Below are positions 32,239-42,215 of a DNA stretch of 64,000 nt, in pieces. The notes below the pieces were generated by a model. That model did not search any database, was not told the DNA's origin, and saw only the letters and a list, made by a program, of their open reading frames with translations. Both the position numbers and the translations under genes were made by a program. The stretch spans positions 6,044,001 to 6,108,000 of the forward strand of contig JAWQUS010000009.1 of the NCBI GenBank assembly GCA_036365455.1, written 5' to 3'. Numbering within the stretch: the stretch's first letter is position 1; every line of letters begins with the position of its first letter. Source of the stretch: Macrosoma leucophasiata. Taxonomy: Eukaryota; Arthropoda; Insecta; Lepidoptera; Hedylidae.

Positions 32239-35168
32239 ATAGTATTTTAAAAAGCCTAGATAATTTTGCAATTACACAAACATTTTTGTGTGAACCAGAG
32301 AATTGTAAAAATAACCTGGATGTTCCTGATTTATATGTCAAAATTTTACAACACAATATTAGAAGTATTGGTAAAAACTTTGACTCATTAAGTGTACTTT
32401 TATCTCAATTACAAATCCATTGTGATGTTATTGCCCTTTCAGAGTGTTGGTTGTCATGTATTAAACAAATCCCAAACTTACAAGGATACACACCACATTA
32501 TACAACTAATAATTTCAATCAAAACGATGGAGTTGTGATATATACAAAAAAAACAATAAACTTTCTTGTGGAAGAGCCGGTATTATTGGAAGCAAACTGT
32601 TTATTGGCAAGATATAGTAATGATTTAGTAATATTGGCAATATATAGACCTCCAAGTTTCAATAATATTGAGACTTTTCTAAACTCACTACACACATTAC
32701 TTTCTAGTCTAAAATCTTACAAAAATATTGTCATTATTGGTGACATAAATGTAAACATCAATGATTTATCGAATGATGCCATAAAATATTTAAACATGTT
32801 GGGTCTCCACGGTCTTATACCAGCATACTATGAAGGGACTAGGGAAAATAATTGCCTTGATCACACAATAGTCAAAACTAAATTAAACTCTATTACTTTT
32901 GTATTGCAAAACTATACCACTGATCATTATCCTGTTCTATTTTGTATTAACACAAAATTGAGAAAGCATCATCATGTCTCGAAGTCGCTTATTAAATTGA
33001 ACTATACTAAAATATATGAAGATAGTAAAAATATTGATTTCCAAGACATTTTGAGCAGCAATGACGTAAATTGGGCCACAAATTCCTTGATTGAGCGTAT
33101 TCAAAATTTAATGCTAAATAATTCAATTAAATTACGAATCCCTAGAAGCAGAATTACTTTTAAACCGTGGATTACACCTGGGCTTCTAAGGTGTATCCGT
33201 AATCGTGATCGTATGCACACTAAATCCAAACGTGATCCTAATAACAAAATATTAAATGTGACATATAAGCGGTACAGGAATTTCTGTAATAACATTCTTA
33301 AAAAGTGTAAAAGAGAATACGAAAAAAACAAAATTAAAGATGCAAAAGGCAACAATAAAAAACTATGGGAATCCATTAAAGATGTCACTAATATGAATTG
33401 TCCTAGAAATCCACCAGTTGAGTTATTAGAAATCTGCCCCTCACCCTTTGAATCATTAAATATTATAAATGACTATTTTGCTAACATAGGAGCTGAGCTG
33501 GCAGAAAAAATTCAAAGCCAAATACAAGCGGAACCACAGTTCTCTGATTTAGCAAGAGGCTCAGTCAATTCTTTCGTTTTATCTGATGTTGATTATTCTG
33601 AAGTAGAAAATACCATACTGAACTTAAAAAATAAGCATTCGGTGGGCTGGGATGGAATTAGTATTATTATTCTAAAAACCATAAATAAAGTTATATTACC
33701 ACCTCTTACATACATTATCAATAAATGCTTTGAACAAGGCATTTTCCCGGATGCACTTAAGAGGTCCATTGTAATACCAGTATATAAAGGAGGGCCGAGA
33801 AATTGTACCAATAATTATCGCCCAATATCAATACTTCCAAATATATCAAAAATTTTTGAAAAGGTAATTAATAAAAGACTAACAAAGTACCTCGAAACTA
33901 AACAGCTATTGTCTAAGGCACAGTTTGGCTTTAGAAGGAGTAAATCGGCAGAAGATGCTATTAATTGCTATATGAACTTCATCGTAAAAAAAATTGATCA
34001 AAAATTTAAATGTATAACCATTTTCATGGACCTGACAAAAGCGTTCGATACGATTTCAACTAAAAAGCTCATAGAACATCTACAAACCTTAGGAATTAGA
34101 GGCGCACAATTAAATATTTTTCAAGACTATCTAACCAGGCGTACACAATGCGTTAAGATTAACGACTATATAAGTTCTGAACGCCCAATTGCACATGGTG
34201 TGCCTCAGGGTAGCATTCTTGGCCCTAGCTTATTTTTATGTAGTATTAATGAGCTATGTGAGCTTTCTCTATGCAACTGCAAAACTATAGCATACGCCGA
34301 TGATACCACTTTGACATTCTATGGAAATACCTGGGAGGGAGTTCTTAAAACTGCACAAGAAAACTTTAGTAAGGTATGTGTTTGGTTAGCCAACAATTCT
34401 CTGACTCTTAATGCCAATAAAACTAAGTTTATAGCCTTTTCTATTCGAAATCAAGAAAATAATATTCATGAAAATATAAAACTTAATGCTCATACTTGTA
34501 AAATGTCAAAAAGTAATTGCACTTGTCCAAGTATTGAACAAGCCAGTTCTATAAAATATTTAGGAGTAGTAATCGATCAAAATTTAGCATTTAATGAACA
34601 CATAAATAACTTATCCAAAAGAATAAGGAAACTGACATATATATTTAAGCAATTAAGACCTGTAGTCGATAACAAATTGATTAAAACTGTGTATCAATCA
34701 CTATGCCAGTCGGTATTATCATATGGTATTGAAGCTTGGGGGGGAAGCTCAAAAGGATTGATAATGAAAATTGAACGGGCCCAAAGGTTAATTTTAAAAA
34801 TCTGTTTCTCAAAGCCTAGATTATACTCTACTACTAGTTTATATAAAGAAGCAGAAGTGCTAACAGTTAGACAATTATTTGTTGCAGCAGTCATTCTAAG
34901 AAAGCACTCCGAAACGAAATTCAATGAAAACACAAAAAAAACTATCCTCACTAGCAGACGCCACTATAATATATGTAATATTATGTACACAAATACGGCT
35001 TTTGCACGTAAATTTTATTACTACCAGAGTGGAAAACTTTATAATATTGCAAACAGATTGCATTCAATATACCCTATGACTAAAAGGAAATGTAAGAAAA
35101 CAATTTGTGAATGGTTGCAAGCCTTAACTTATGATGAGACGGAAAATTTAATAGGAAGTTCTTTGTAA
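32172..35168 (+). CDS. LINE B ORF2: endonuclease-reverse transcriptase, intact
   Basis: This 998-residue protein nicks chromosomal DNA and reverse-transcribes the element RNA in place. The ATG at 32172 is preceded directly by an in-frame TAA. The APE-type endonuclease occupies about residues 55-280, with QHNIRS, ALSECW, AIYRPPS, GDINVNI and TTDHYPV. RT begins near residue 480 with HSVGWDGISI, then NYRPISILPNISKIFEKVI, AQFGFRRSKSAEDA, FMDLTKAFDTIS, HGVPQGSILGPSLF, the catalytic AYADDTTL, and KYLGVVIDQNLAFNEHI. A C-terminal domain with LSYGIEAWGG and the tail follows. All catalytic residues that I can identify are present and no stop interrupts, so the copy could be active. It may be translated by reinitiation after the upstream frame. 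Confidence 0.92.
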   Translation: MEFLRIHLHRHLFKFSTELSNINSILKSLDNFAITQTFLCEPENCKNNLDVPDLYVKILQHNIRSIGKNFDSLSVLLSQLQIHCDVIALSECWLSCIKQIPNLQGYTPHYTTNNFNQNDGVVIYTKKTINFLVEEPVLLEANCLLARYSNDLVILAIYRPPSFNNIETFLNSLHTLLSSLKSYKNIVIIGDINVNINDLSNDAIKYLNMLGLHGLIPAYYEGTRENNCLDHTIVKTKLNSITFVLQNYTTDHYPVLFCINTKLRKHHHVSKSLIKLNYTKIYEDSKNIDFQDILSSNDVNWATNSLIERIQNLMLNNSIKLRIPRSRITFKPWITPGLLRCIRNRDRMHTKSKRDPNNKILNVTYKRYRNFCNNILKKCKREYEKNKIKDAKGNNKKLWESIKDVTNMNCPRNPPVELLEICPSPFESLNIINDYFANIGAELAEKIQSQIQAEPQFSDLARGSVNSFVLSDVDYSEVENTILNLKNKHSVGWDGISIIILKTINKVILPPLTYIINKCFEQGIFPDALKRSIVIPVYKGGPRNCTNNYRPISILPNISKIFEKVINKRLTKYLETKQLLSKAQFGFRRSKSAEDAINCYMNFIVKKIDQKFKCITIFMDLTKAFDTISTKKLIEHLQTLGIRGAQLNIFQDYLTRRTQCVKINDYISSERPIAHGVPQGSILGPSLFLCSINELCELSLCNCKTIAYADDTTLTFYGNTWEGVLKTAQENFSKVCVWLANNSLTLNANKTKFIAFSIRNQENNIHENIKLNAHTCKMSKSNCTCPSIEQASSIKYLGVVIDQNLAFNEHINNLSKRIRKLTYIFKQLRPVVDNKLIKTVYQSLCQSVLSYGIEAWGGSSKGLIMKIERAQRLILKICFSKPRLYSTTSLYKEAEVLTVRQLFVAAVILRKHSETKFNENTKKTILTSRRHYNICNIMYTNTAFARKFYYYQSGKLYNIANRLHSIYPMTKRKCKKTICEWLQALTYDETENLIGSSL

Positions 35169-35233
35169 CTATAATACAATCTTTCTTATAACTTATTTTT
35201 GCATTGCTATAATATTATTATTATATTAAGGGA

Positions 35234-35282
35234 GCCCAGGGCTAAAAGCGATCCCAAGATGTCTCACATCGTAGGGCTGGGC
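35234..35282 (+). repeat. LINE B 3' UTR hairpin, copy 1
   Basis: Arms GCCCAGGGCTA (35234-35244) and TAGGGCTGGGC (35272-35282) pair at 9 of 11 positions, leaving two adjacent G-G mismatches. The loop contains GATCCCAAGAT and ATCG, shared with the two copies downstream. Confidence 0.85.
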
Positions 35283-35374
35283 TTTCCTAAGCTTATGCTT
35301 GTGTCACAAGCTTTAAAAATTGGTACCCTATCCATTGATATAAGTATGGGATTATTATTATACATTAACTAGAA

Positions 35375-35428
35375 GCCTGGGGCTAAGTCTGATCCCAAGA
35401 TATGCTCGCACGTATCGTAGGGCCAGGT
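35375..35428 (+). repeat. LINE B 3' UTR hairpin, copy 2
   Basis: Arms GCCTGGGGCTA (35375-35385) and TAGGGCCAGGT (35418-35428) keep the same stem and the same two G-G mismatches. Two base pairs differ from copy 1 on both sides. The loop again carries GATCCCAAGAT and ATCG. Confidence 0.85.
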
Positions 35429-35508
35429 GTTTCTATTGTTTGCACACTTTACAATATCACCCATCTTATATACCCACAATATACCTACTTTCAAACAGGG
35501 AACCGAAA

Positions 35509-35557
35509 GACTGGGGCTTATACCGATCCCAAGATAATATATATCGTAGGGCCAGGC
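35509..35557 (+). repeat. LINE B 3' UTR hairpin, copy 3
   Basis: Arms GACTGGGGCTT (35509-35519) and TAGGGCCAGGC (35547-35557) preserve the CTGG/CCAG core and the G-G mismatches. The loop has GATCCCAAGAT and ATCG. Copies start 141 and 134 bases apart. Confidence 0.82.
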
Positions 35558-35584
35558 TTTAAGTGTTCCATGTGCCATAATTGA

Positions 35585-35690
35585 CACACGCATACACACA
35601 TACTTTGACACACACACATACACACACACACACATACACACACACACATACACACATACACACACACTCACACACACACACAAATACATA
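35585..35690 (+). repeat. CA-rich impure microsatellite in LINE B 3' UTR
   Basis: CACACATA and CACA units alternate irregularly over about 100 bp. The tract lies between the triple hairpins and the long terminal hairpin. Confidence 0.9.
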
Positions 35691-35738
35691 TATTCTCATA
35701 CTTTGAGATAATCTCACATGTTTTCTATTTGTGTATAG

Positions 35739-35844
35739 GTACTATGAGGGAACTTGCCGTTTAACCATCATGGATACCTAAAGTAGGGATAATAAGTACT
35801 ATGCAAATTTGCTTTTGGGCTGGCAAAGTGTTCCCTTATAGTAC
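35739..35844 (+). repeat. LINE B 3' UTR long hairpin
   Basis: Left arm GTACTATGAGGGAACTTGCC (35739-35758) pairs with 35822-35844, with one wobble and a small bulge. A further stem, GGAGACCAGGAG (35918-35929) with CTCCTGTCTCC (35962-35972), follows. No protein is encoded here. Confidence 0.75.
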
Positions 35845-36396
35845 TTAGTTCTCTTTATTGCTCTCATGAGCTATTACTTAAATTGTACTAGTAAATAAGT
35901 GGACAAAATCCTGAGGCGGAGACCAGGAGACTCATAGCACAGGGTTTACCTAGTTTGAGCGCTCCTGTCTCCACAATACCCTGAGAAAAATGTTTAAAAA
36001 AATAATTCAGTATAATTTTTAAAAATAAAATAAGTTTCATATGATGTATTTACCATAAGAAAACATTGTGGAGAAAATAAATAAATTCTTATATCTTATA
36101 TAAACCAATTTACTGCTCAACTGCCCAATAAAAGTTGCTCTTTGACGTGAAAAAAGTACCACGCAAATGTATGATGTAGAATGTATAAAAGTTTTCTGTT
36201 GGAGTATCTGTCATGGTTTATATTTCTGTCGAAATACGAGTAGGTATAAATTATTTTATATTTACGCCGTATATTATGCAGACTCCACCAAATAGGTAAT
36301 GATAAAATGTAAATTGGGACCTATCAAAAGGTTACTGATTGAGGCAGTTTATACATAGTACAGAATAAGTGATATTATATGGCAATAATTGTTATA

Positions 36397-36565
36397 CATC
36401 TTGTCGGAGGTCTTATGGGCGGTTTGAAAACATCCGACAGCGGTTTGGCCACTAACCTTTACCTGCACCAAGCCGCATTGGTGGAGTAAGCTCCAGGTCT
36501 CCTCCCAAGAAGAGGAGAGACTGGTGCCCAGCAGTGGGACGTATCAAGGGTTGCCATTATTCATA
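36397..36565 (-). repeat. interspersed repeat, TACGTCCCACTGCTGG family
   Basis: This is the inverted partner of the copies at 17371 and 49170. It reads GTCTTATGGGCGGTTTG, CACCAAGCCGCATTGG and CCCAGCAGTGGGACGTATC on the plus strand. Confidence 0.7.
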
Positions 36566-36574
36566 TGCCCTGAT

Positions 36575-36618
36575 AACTAGGTATAGTACACGCGGAGGAA
36601 GTCGCGGGCAAAAGCTAG
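36575..36618 (+). mobile_element. Helitron-like 3' terminus
   Basis: CGCGGAGGAAGTCGCGGGCA then AAAGCTAG matches the terminal hairpin and CTAG of the other copies. The rest of the element was not traced. Confidence 0.55.
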
Positions 36619-37251
36619 TAATCTATGGATATGTACTTGACGTCAGAATTCAACACCTTTCGTGTACATAATTAATAAACATTTCAAGAACACGTTCAAT
36701 GTGAAATTATCACCTTGAAACAAATTTCTTCTGTAAATGAAAATTTGAGCCCGGGTGCTAATTTGACGTGACCTCGAGCTTGACTATTCAGAATCGAAAT
36801 GAAACGTTCAAATGTTAAAGAAACCAGGTCAAAGAGATTTCTAAAAAAGGGGTTGACGCGACGTCGTGGATTGAACGACCAATAAGGATTCTAGGGCTCA
36901 AACCAAAAATACGACGAACTAAAAATGCGATTCGACGAGTAGGTATCAGATTTTCTATTTGCATTGAACTAAAATGGAAGCAAAATATCGCGGCCCCTGT
37001 TATTGACAAAAATTGTTATATAGTGTTCCTATTTGAAATATTAAAATGAATTCTTTTATTCCGAAATTAAAACTAATGAACGAAACATAATACATACATA
37101 ACATTTATCAATGCCCTCTGATTAAGTTAGCTAACAAGGAAAGCTTTTATACACACTCCATGTCAGTGTTTATTTATATTTAAAATTTTATAAGAAGTTC
37201 CTTTCATTATACCTAATAGTCTCATATTCTCGACGATAGTGATGATCTTGA
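36619..37251. other. unannotated sequence
   Basis: No gene or repeat was recognised. Confidence 0.4.
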
Positions 37252-37382
37252 TAATTTCAGAACAGTCTATTTAGAACTGCAAAGGAAAAATGCTCGTCTT
37301 TTAGGACGCATAAACCTAATTAAAGGTAATTTTTCAACGAGCATTTTTCCTTTTCAGTTCTAAATAGACTGTTCTGAAATTA
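37252..37382. mobile_element. foldback MITE, 131 bp
   Basis: The ends TAATTTCAGAACAGTC and GACTGTTCTGAAATTA are inverted, and pairing continues inward through TATTTAGAACTG and AAAGGAAAAATGCTCGT for more than 40 bp with a single-base irregularity. The loop is about 40 nt. A transcript would fold as a near-perfect long hairpin. Confidence 0.88.
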
Positions 37383-37437
37383 GTCCCTGATATCGGTGCT
37401 CCTTAACCCTGGGATTGAAACCGAGGTAGCTGTAGAT

Positions 37438-37685
37438 ATACATACCAAAAAATATTCCTCATCGACCTTAGGAAAAAGGCAATCGGCTAGTTTTTCGACT
37501 TAGTAGAGCGTTATCTCTGTTGCTGCGTACGTAAGTATTGATGGTGCGGTATTGGTCAAATTTGATGAAAATGGTCGACAAACGTCACATAGATAGTGTC
37601 TGAAAGAGATAACATTCTACAGAGCCGAAATTAGCCGAAATTTATTTCCCAAAGTCGATGTGCAATATATCTTGGTGGGACTGTA
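37438..37685. mobile_element. CAGT-type MITE, second copy
   Basis: The right end reads GTCGATGTGCAATATATC...GGGACTG then TA, like 14454-14705. The interior GCGGTATTGGTCAAATTTGA and ATGGTCGACAAACGTCAC matches the copy at 54089. The left end is eroded and approximate. Confidence 0.65.
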
Positions 37686-39221
37686 TATAAAAGCGGCATA
37701 AGAATGGCGTTCGTTTGTGTCGTTAGCTTTTACGCATATTATGTAAAACATTTCACTTACTGGAAACCCTCCAAAGCTACATCACTGAATTCATCTTATA
37801 TCTACACACACAAAGGAGACTGGTAATTTTGGGCCTGCAAAATCGTACTGGTTAACCCATTACACAGTACATATTGTAATATAGTTAACAATTAGCAATG
37901 TAACCCAACTTTTACTTATATATACTTACATCAATTACTGGCAATTCAAAATTTGCTCTAATTTCAAATTATTTATTTTATAGTCATTGGAAAATGACAT
38001 AATTTGTACAGTGTTAACACTGGGCTATGGAACAGTATCATTCTCCTTTCAGTCTGAAAAATTGCTCTGTCATTTTTATTCATATAACATTACTCGCCAT
38101 TTTATTTCTTTGTTTCTACCGACCTCATATTAAATACACAATTGGCAACTATATTAAACTATGTCGACGCTCCAGCGATTCCATGTGAAGTAGGTAGGTA
38201 CACTCCGTTTTGTCGGGTAACGAGTGCATTCTCATGTTTCCAATGTTGCGCGACTGAGTATCAATTTGTGCATATTGTCTGGCAACGCTGTGTTCCGTGA
38301 AACTTAGACAAAGCGTTCTCGTTTTGCCTTTTCTGTCTTGATTTTCTATATGTTGTTTGAGGAACAATAGGGATGTTTTCTCGGTACGAAATCATTTACT
38401 TTATTTATCATCAATTCGCCGGTGTTGTACCACGCTGTGACGTCATAATGTGTTGCAATTTAATATGGGCCGTTTTGAGTCATTTCACTACTCGCAGCGT
38501 TTTGCTGCGAGTAATCAACTTTTTTTATCAACCGGTTTTGCAATGTTTAATGTAATGATGCATTATAGAACATATACCTACAAGTTACCTTTTTATAATA
38601 AGAGTGTCTAGTACTAGCACAAACCTCGTAAGTTAGGTTTATTAGTACTATTTAATTAAGCCCGTATTGTACTTTTATTTGAAAATAATAAATAATTAAA
38701 CTCTGAAGTCAATGATTAATTTATTGATTTAATGTTTCAAAGACACATACCTAGTATTTATTAATCAAATAGTTTTTGGGAAACCATTAAAAATAAAATT
38801 ACTACATACCTACCAATTCTTATGAGGCACATACCTATTTGTTAAGAAAAAAAGTTGAATGCGAACTTCATCTGTTCAGAGATGTATTTATTACCTTTAA
38901 TGTTGTAACAGCAATTCTGTAATTCCGTTTCGGATTAGGTTTTAATAATATCAGTTACAATTTTATAAGATCTCGATTCACCTTATTTCGTTGAATCCTA
39001 TCTGATTTGAAATAATATACTGTTCCAATTATAAAAAAGTAACGATTGTTTCAAATTTCAATTAACAACTAATTGTGCTGTCAGCTTTAACAGAAATTGG
39101 AAAATTATATTGTTTCGCAGCCTGTCTAAAGCAGCCATCGTTAATATCGTCAAATTTGGGACATAGACTCATAGATGATTATCAGTGTTTTTTTTTTATT
39201 TTTTTGAGTAACCAAGATGGT
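37686..39221. other. unannotated AT-rich sequence, probable intron
   Basis: No gene or element was recognised. A small stem, ACTCGCAGC-GTTTT-GCTGCGAGT, lies near 38490. Confidence 0.45.
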
Positions 39222-39265
39222 AAACAAGTATGCCGTTCATATGAATGTTAAGTGATGACTGCAGC
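39222..39265 (-). mobile_element. GAGCTC-hairpin SINE, 3' stub
   Basis: GATGGTAAACAAGTATGC and GTTAAGTGATGACTGCAGC are the inverted 3' end of the family. The stub butts directly against a plus-strand copy, so two copies lie tail-out and head to stub. Confidence 0.7.
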
Positions 39266-39536
39266 TTACTGGTGGTAGTGCTCCAGTGACGGAGCTCGCG
39301 GGCGTAGGCACCACCGCATTGGATTAATATATTCGCCGCTAAATGGCAGTGTCCAGCACTATCGTGTTCCGGTCAGGTGGTAATGTACGGCCCTGTTATT
39401 TCCGGCACAGAGGCATAACACCTAAGGCCTCAGGAGTGGTAACGCATCTGCAATTAGACCTTGGTCTTTGTGTGGGTGTCTATAGGCTGCAGACATCATT
39501 GTTTGCCACTTTCAATAGGTAGGTATATAAAAAAAA
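39266..39536 (+). mobile_element. GAGCTC-hairpin SINE, near full length
   Basis: The copy starts ACTGGTGGTAGTGCTCCAGTG and runs to TTGTTTGCCACTTTCAATAG and an A-rich tail. About 30 bp around ACTTAACATCAATGTGAACT is missing near 39495. Confidence 0.87.
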
Positions 39537-40069
39537 GTTAATAGATAAAATGTGAGCTTTTTGAAATTTTGTTAGTTAATCACCAGGTACTGATTAGGAA
39601 TGATCATGTTGATCACGCTTACCTACTTACAATACGATGTTCTGTTAACTTAATTCAAATATTTACTCACAACTACAATACAACAACAGAAAGTGACATG
39701 GCTGATTGTCTTGCGGTATACACAGATATTTGTGCTATTCGTTTCGTCGTTCGTAGTTTCTAGAGACGACTAGAACCTAGAGTTTTGCTACAAGTAAGTT
39801 GAAATGGTCATAAATTACGAAAACCATTAATCTCTCGGGTGAGCGAAACTTTTGACATCTTCATAAGTTTCCATTCGAACTACGATAGTTTAATATGCTG
39901 CGATTGACAACTGCAGAGGCATGCACTGCACCTAACATGCAATAATGTTTCGAAAGGCAATTACGGAAGTATGGAAGGCGTGACTACTTATGGCAGTATG
40001 ACAGACCAATTAATCCTCAAGATAGATGAAACCATTATGTTACTTTGGTTTCTGAACTTTTATGAAAAT

Positions 40070-40238
40070 GTTTTTTTTTATATAATGAAAGTGGCAACAA
40101 GCATGCAGTTCACGTTGATGTAAAGTGATGACTGCAGCCTATAGACACCCACACATTGACCAGAGGTCAATGGCGGCCACTCCTGAGGCATTAGGTGTTA
40201 TGCCTCTGTGCCGGAATTTACAGGGCCGTACATTACCA
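40070..40238 (-). mobile_element. GAGCTC-hairpin SINE, 5'-truncated
   Basis: A T-run, then GAAAGTGGCAACAAGCATGC through GCCTCTGTGCCGGAATTTAC to CATTACCACC, where the match stops. The 5' hairpin is absent. Confidence 0.8.
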
Positions 40239-40526
40239 CCATGTGACTGCATTTAAGTGATATTTTTTTGCAAAAAACATAACATACTCCTATTCTAACA
40301 CAGAATCAGGAACAATATTTGGATTTTCCAATAATAATCCACTGGTACACAACTGGAACGTGGTAGATTTTATATTAATTACGAGTAATATAGTACAAAA
40401 AAAAAGGAAAATTATTAAACAGCTTTATCACCAATTATAGGCCGAATGGAATATAACTGGAACCTCATTTAATTAGCGTTCTATTAGAAAACATCCTCAA
40501 GCATTCTCCCTAATGTGATGACGATA

Positions 40527-40683
40527 ATATGTATGTATGTACCTTCATGCCAAGTCCCTTACGGGATAGGCAGAGAGTGTAGAGCGCCATATTCCGGTCC
40601 TGACACACCTCCCGTGCTTCTTCTACATTAATCATTCTCTTCATACATACTCGCCGATCCCTAAGACTTTTGACCCCACCCTA
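40527..40683 (-). mobile_element. LINE 3' end, short copy
   Basis: It matches 7569-7740: a TATG repeat tail, GGATAGGCAGAGAGTGTAGA, TTCCGGTCCTGACACACC and CCTAAGACTTTTGACCCCACC. It is more strongly 5'-truncated than the earlier copy. Confidence 0.75.
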
Positions 40684-41012
40684 ACGATAATAATTTAACA
40701 TCTATTCTTCTCATTTTATCTACTTCATTTATTAAGTTTTGGAGACTATTTTAATCCTTGTAAATAACCTTGATGGACCGACTTGATTTTCCATTACGTA
40801 GTTTAAGATGAAAGTTCATAATTAACTTTGTATCAACTTTGAAATTGTTTTATTTGAAATTTGAACGATGAAGTTGACATTTAATCGAACTTTGTGCTAA
40901 CGTAGGATAAATTGAAATCGTAATAAATAGGCTAATTTTATGTGAACATTTTGATATTTCTCTTAATACTACAGCCATGCTTCTTTGGGTTCTTTGGGGT
41001 TTATTGGTAGTA

Positions 41013-41478
41013 AAGGTACGATTCCGAACTCCGCTGCACGCAACAGTGCTGCCGCGACTTTTCGCGTAGCTCGGAATCTAATCTCATAATTATAAACTTA
41101 TAAATAATACTAGCTGTGCCCGCGACTTCGTCTGCGTGAAAATTAATGATTGTTCAGTATCTACCCGGACGAAGTCGTGGGCGCAGCTAGTATAAAAGTA
41201 GCCTAAGTTACTCCTTATTAAATAAGCTATCTGCCAGTGAAAGTCCCGTCAAAATCGGTTCATCCTTTCCCGAGATTAGCGGGGACAAACAGACAGAAAG
41301 ACAGACAAAAATTGTAAAAAGTGTTGTCTTGGTATATGTACCTGGTGTATACATTTCATAAAAAGCTGTTATTTTATATTACAAACAGACACTCCAATTT
41401 TATTTATTTGTATAGTAATGGAGACCAGTAATGCTGCGGCAGCACTGTTGCGTGTAGAGGAGTTCGGAATCGTACCTT
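41013..41478. mobile_element. TIR element split by a Helitron-like insertion
   Basis: About 45-bp inverted repeats occupy 41013-41057 and 41435-41478, starting AAAGGTACGATTCCGAACTC and ending GAGTTCGGAATCGTACCTT. They differ at only a few positions. Everything between about 41110 and 41417 is a Helitron-like element, so the original element was probably about 160 bp. Confidence 0.8.
41110..41417 (-). mobile_element. Helitron-like element with doubled CTAG end
   Basis: The minus strand ends CGCAGACGAAGTCGCGGGCA then CAGCTAG at 41110-41113. About 80 bp inward an oppositely oriented CGGACGAAGTCGTGGGCGCA then GCTAG ends at 41192, so the end is palindromic. The body has CCGTCAAAATCGGTTCATCC, a CAGACAGA run and TTACAAACAGACACTCC. 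A relative lies at 43155-43545. Confidence 0.72.
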
Positions 41479-42064
41479 GAAACTCATTGTTGTTGCTATA
41501 TTTTCCGAAGGAAGGTCTTTATGTAACGACATCACCGCAAAACAAAGACGACAATTTGCCTACTATCCTATCCTACCACCCTGTGCCTAAACCAATTTGT
41601 TTGAGCTGAGGCCCTATCGGCGTCTATCTTGGACACTACATTATCAATATCAAGTATCGTCGTTTATTCAGTGTCAAGTGCGTCATTCGATAGTGCCTGC
41701 GGTTGTTACCAACAGGTCAGAGGTCGTCTGTGGGACAATAAAGTTGGGAGCTTGTTAATGCCATTATTGGACGGTGTCGTTCCGATATTGTCAATATCCA
41801 TTTGCAATAAAGCAATGCCACTGTTTTGCTGCGAGAGAGGCTCGATACAAAATCGGGTTATCGATTAATGAAGTTTGGTTGAAATTGATACAGTGGCAGT
41901 TTATTATCTGTTACAGCTGATCTGCTATAGGTATGCTTTGTCTTCGTGACCAGTGGACCAGTCCGGTATAATGTTGATAATCTGACATTCGACCTAAAAT
42001 TTTAATAATTAATGTTACAAAAACAAATGATACAATAAAAATTAACGTTTAGGTTTCCTTTCGG
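41479..42064. other. unannotated, moderately GC-rich sequence
   Basis: No repeat was recognised. The stretch 41590-41880 is less AT-rich than its surroundings and open in one frame for 79 codons, but it has no protein motif. Confidence 0.45.
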
Positions 42065-42215
42065 TTTTTAGGGTTCCGTGTCCTCCCCTTCTCCGAGCTA
42101 AACGGTGGTATATGGACGGGTGAAAAAAGTCACTATCACGGCCAAGTAGTCTCAATAACTTTACGAGTAATAGGCGATCAACTTAAAAAAATATACTTTA
42201 AAAAACGGAACCCTG
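42065..42215. mobile_element. AGGGTTCCG MITE
   Basis: TTTTTAGGGTTCCGTG on the left mirrors AAAAACGGAACCCT on the right. The interior holds the GGACGGGTGAAAAAAGTCAC phrase. Short elements with these ends are common in moth and butterfly genomes. No coding sequence. Confidence 0.75.

Larger units (their letters stand above)
30256..36085 (+). mobile_element. LINE B: near-intact non-LTR retrotransposon
   Basis: The element holds a 5' UTR, an intact ORF1, an in-phase middle open frame, an intact ORF2, and a long 3' UTR with three related hairpins and a CA-rich tract. It ends in AAATAAATAAA. A start near 30256 is suggested by CATCAGTTGCGAGG, which resembles the initiator-type start of insect LINE promoters, but no target duplication was found, so both ends are approximate. 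It lacks the frame lesions of the other LINEs in the window and looks like the youngest of them. Its clade is not certain; an FP-like ORF1 and AATA-type tail are shared with CR1/L2-like lepidopteran elements. Confidence 0.85.
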
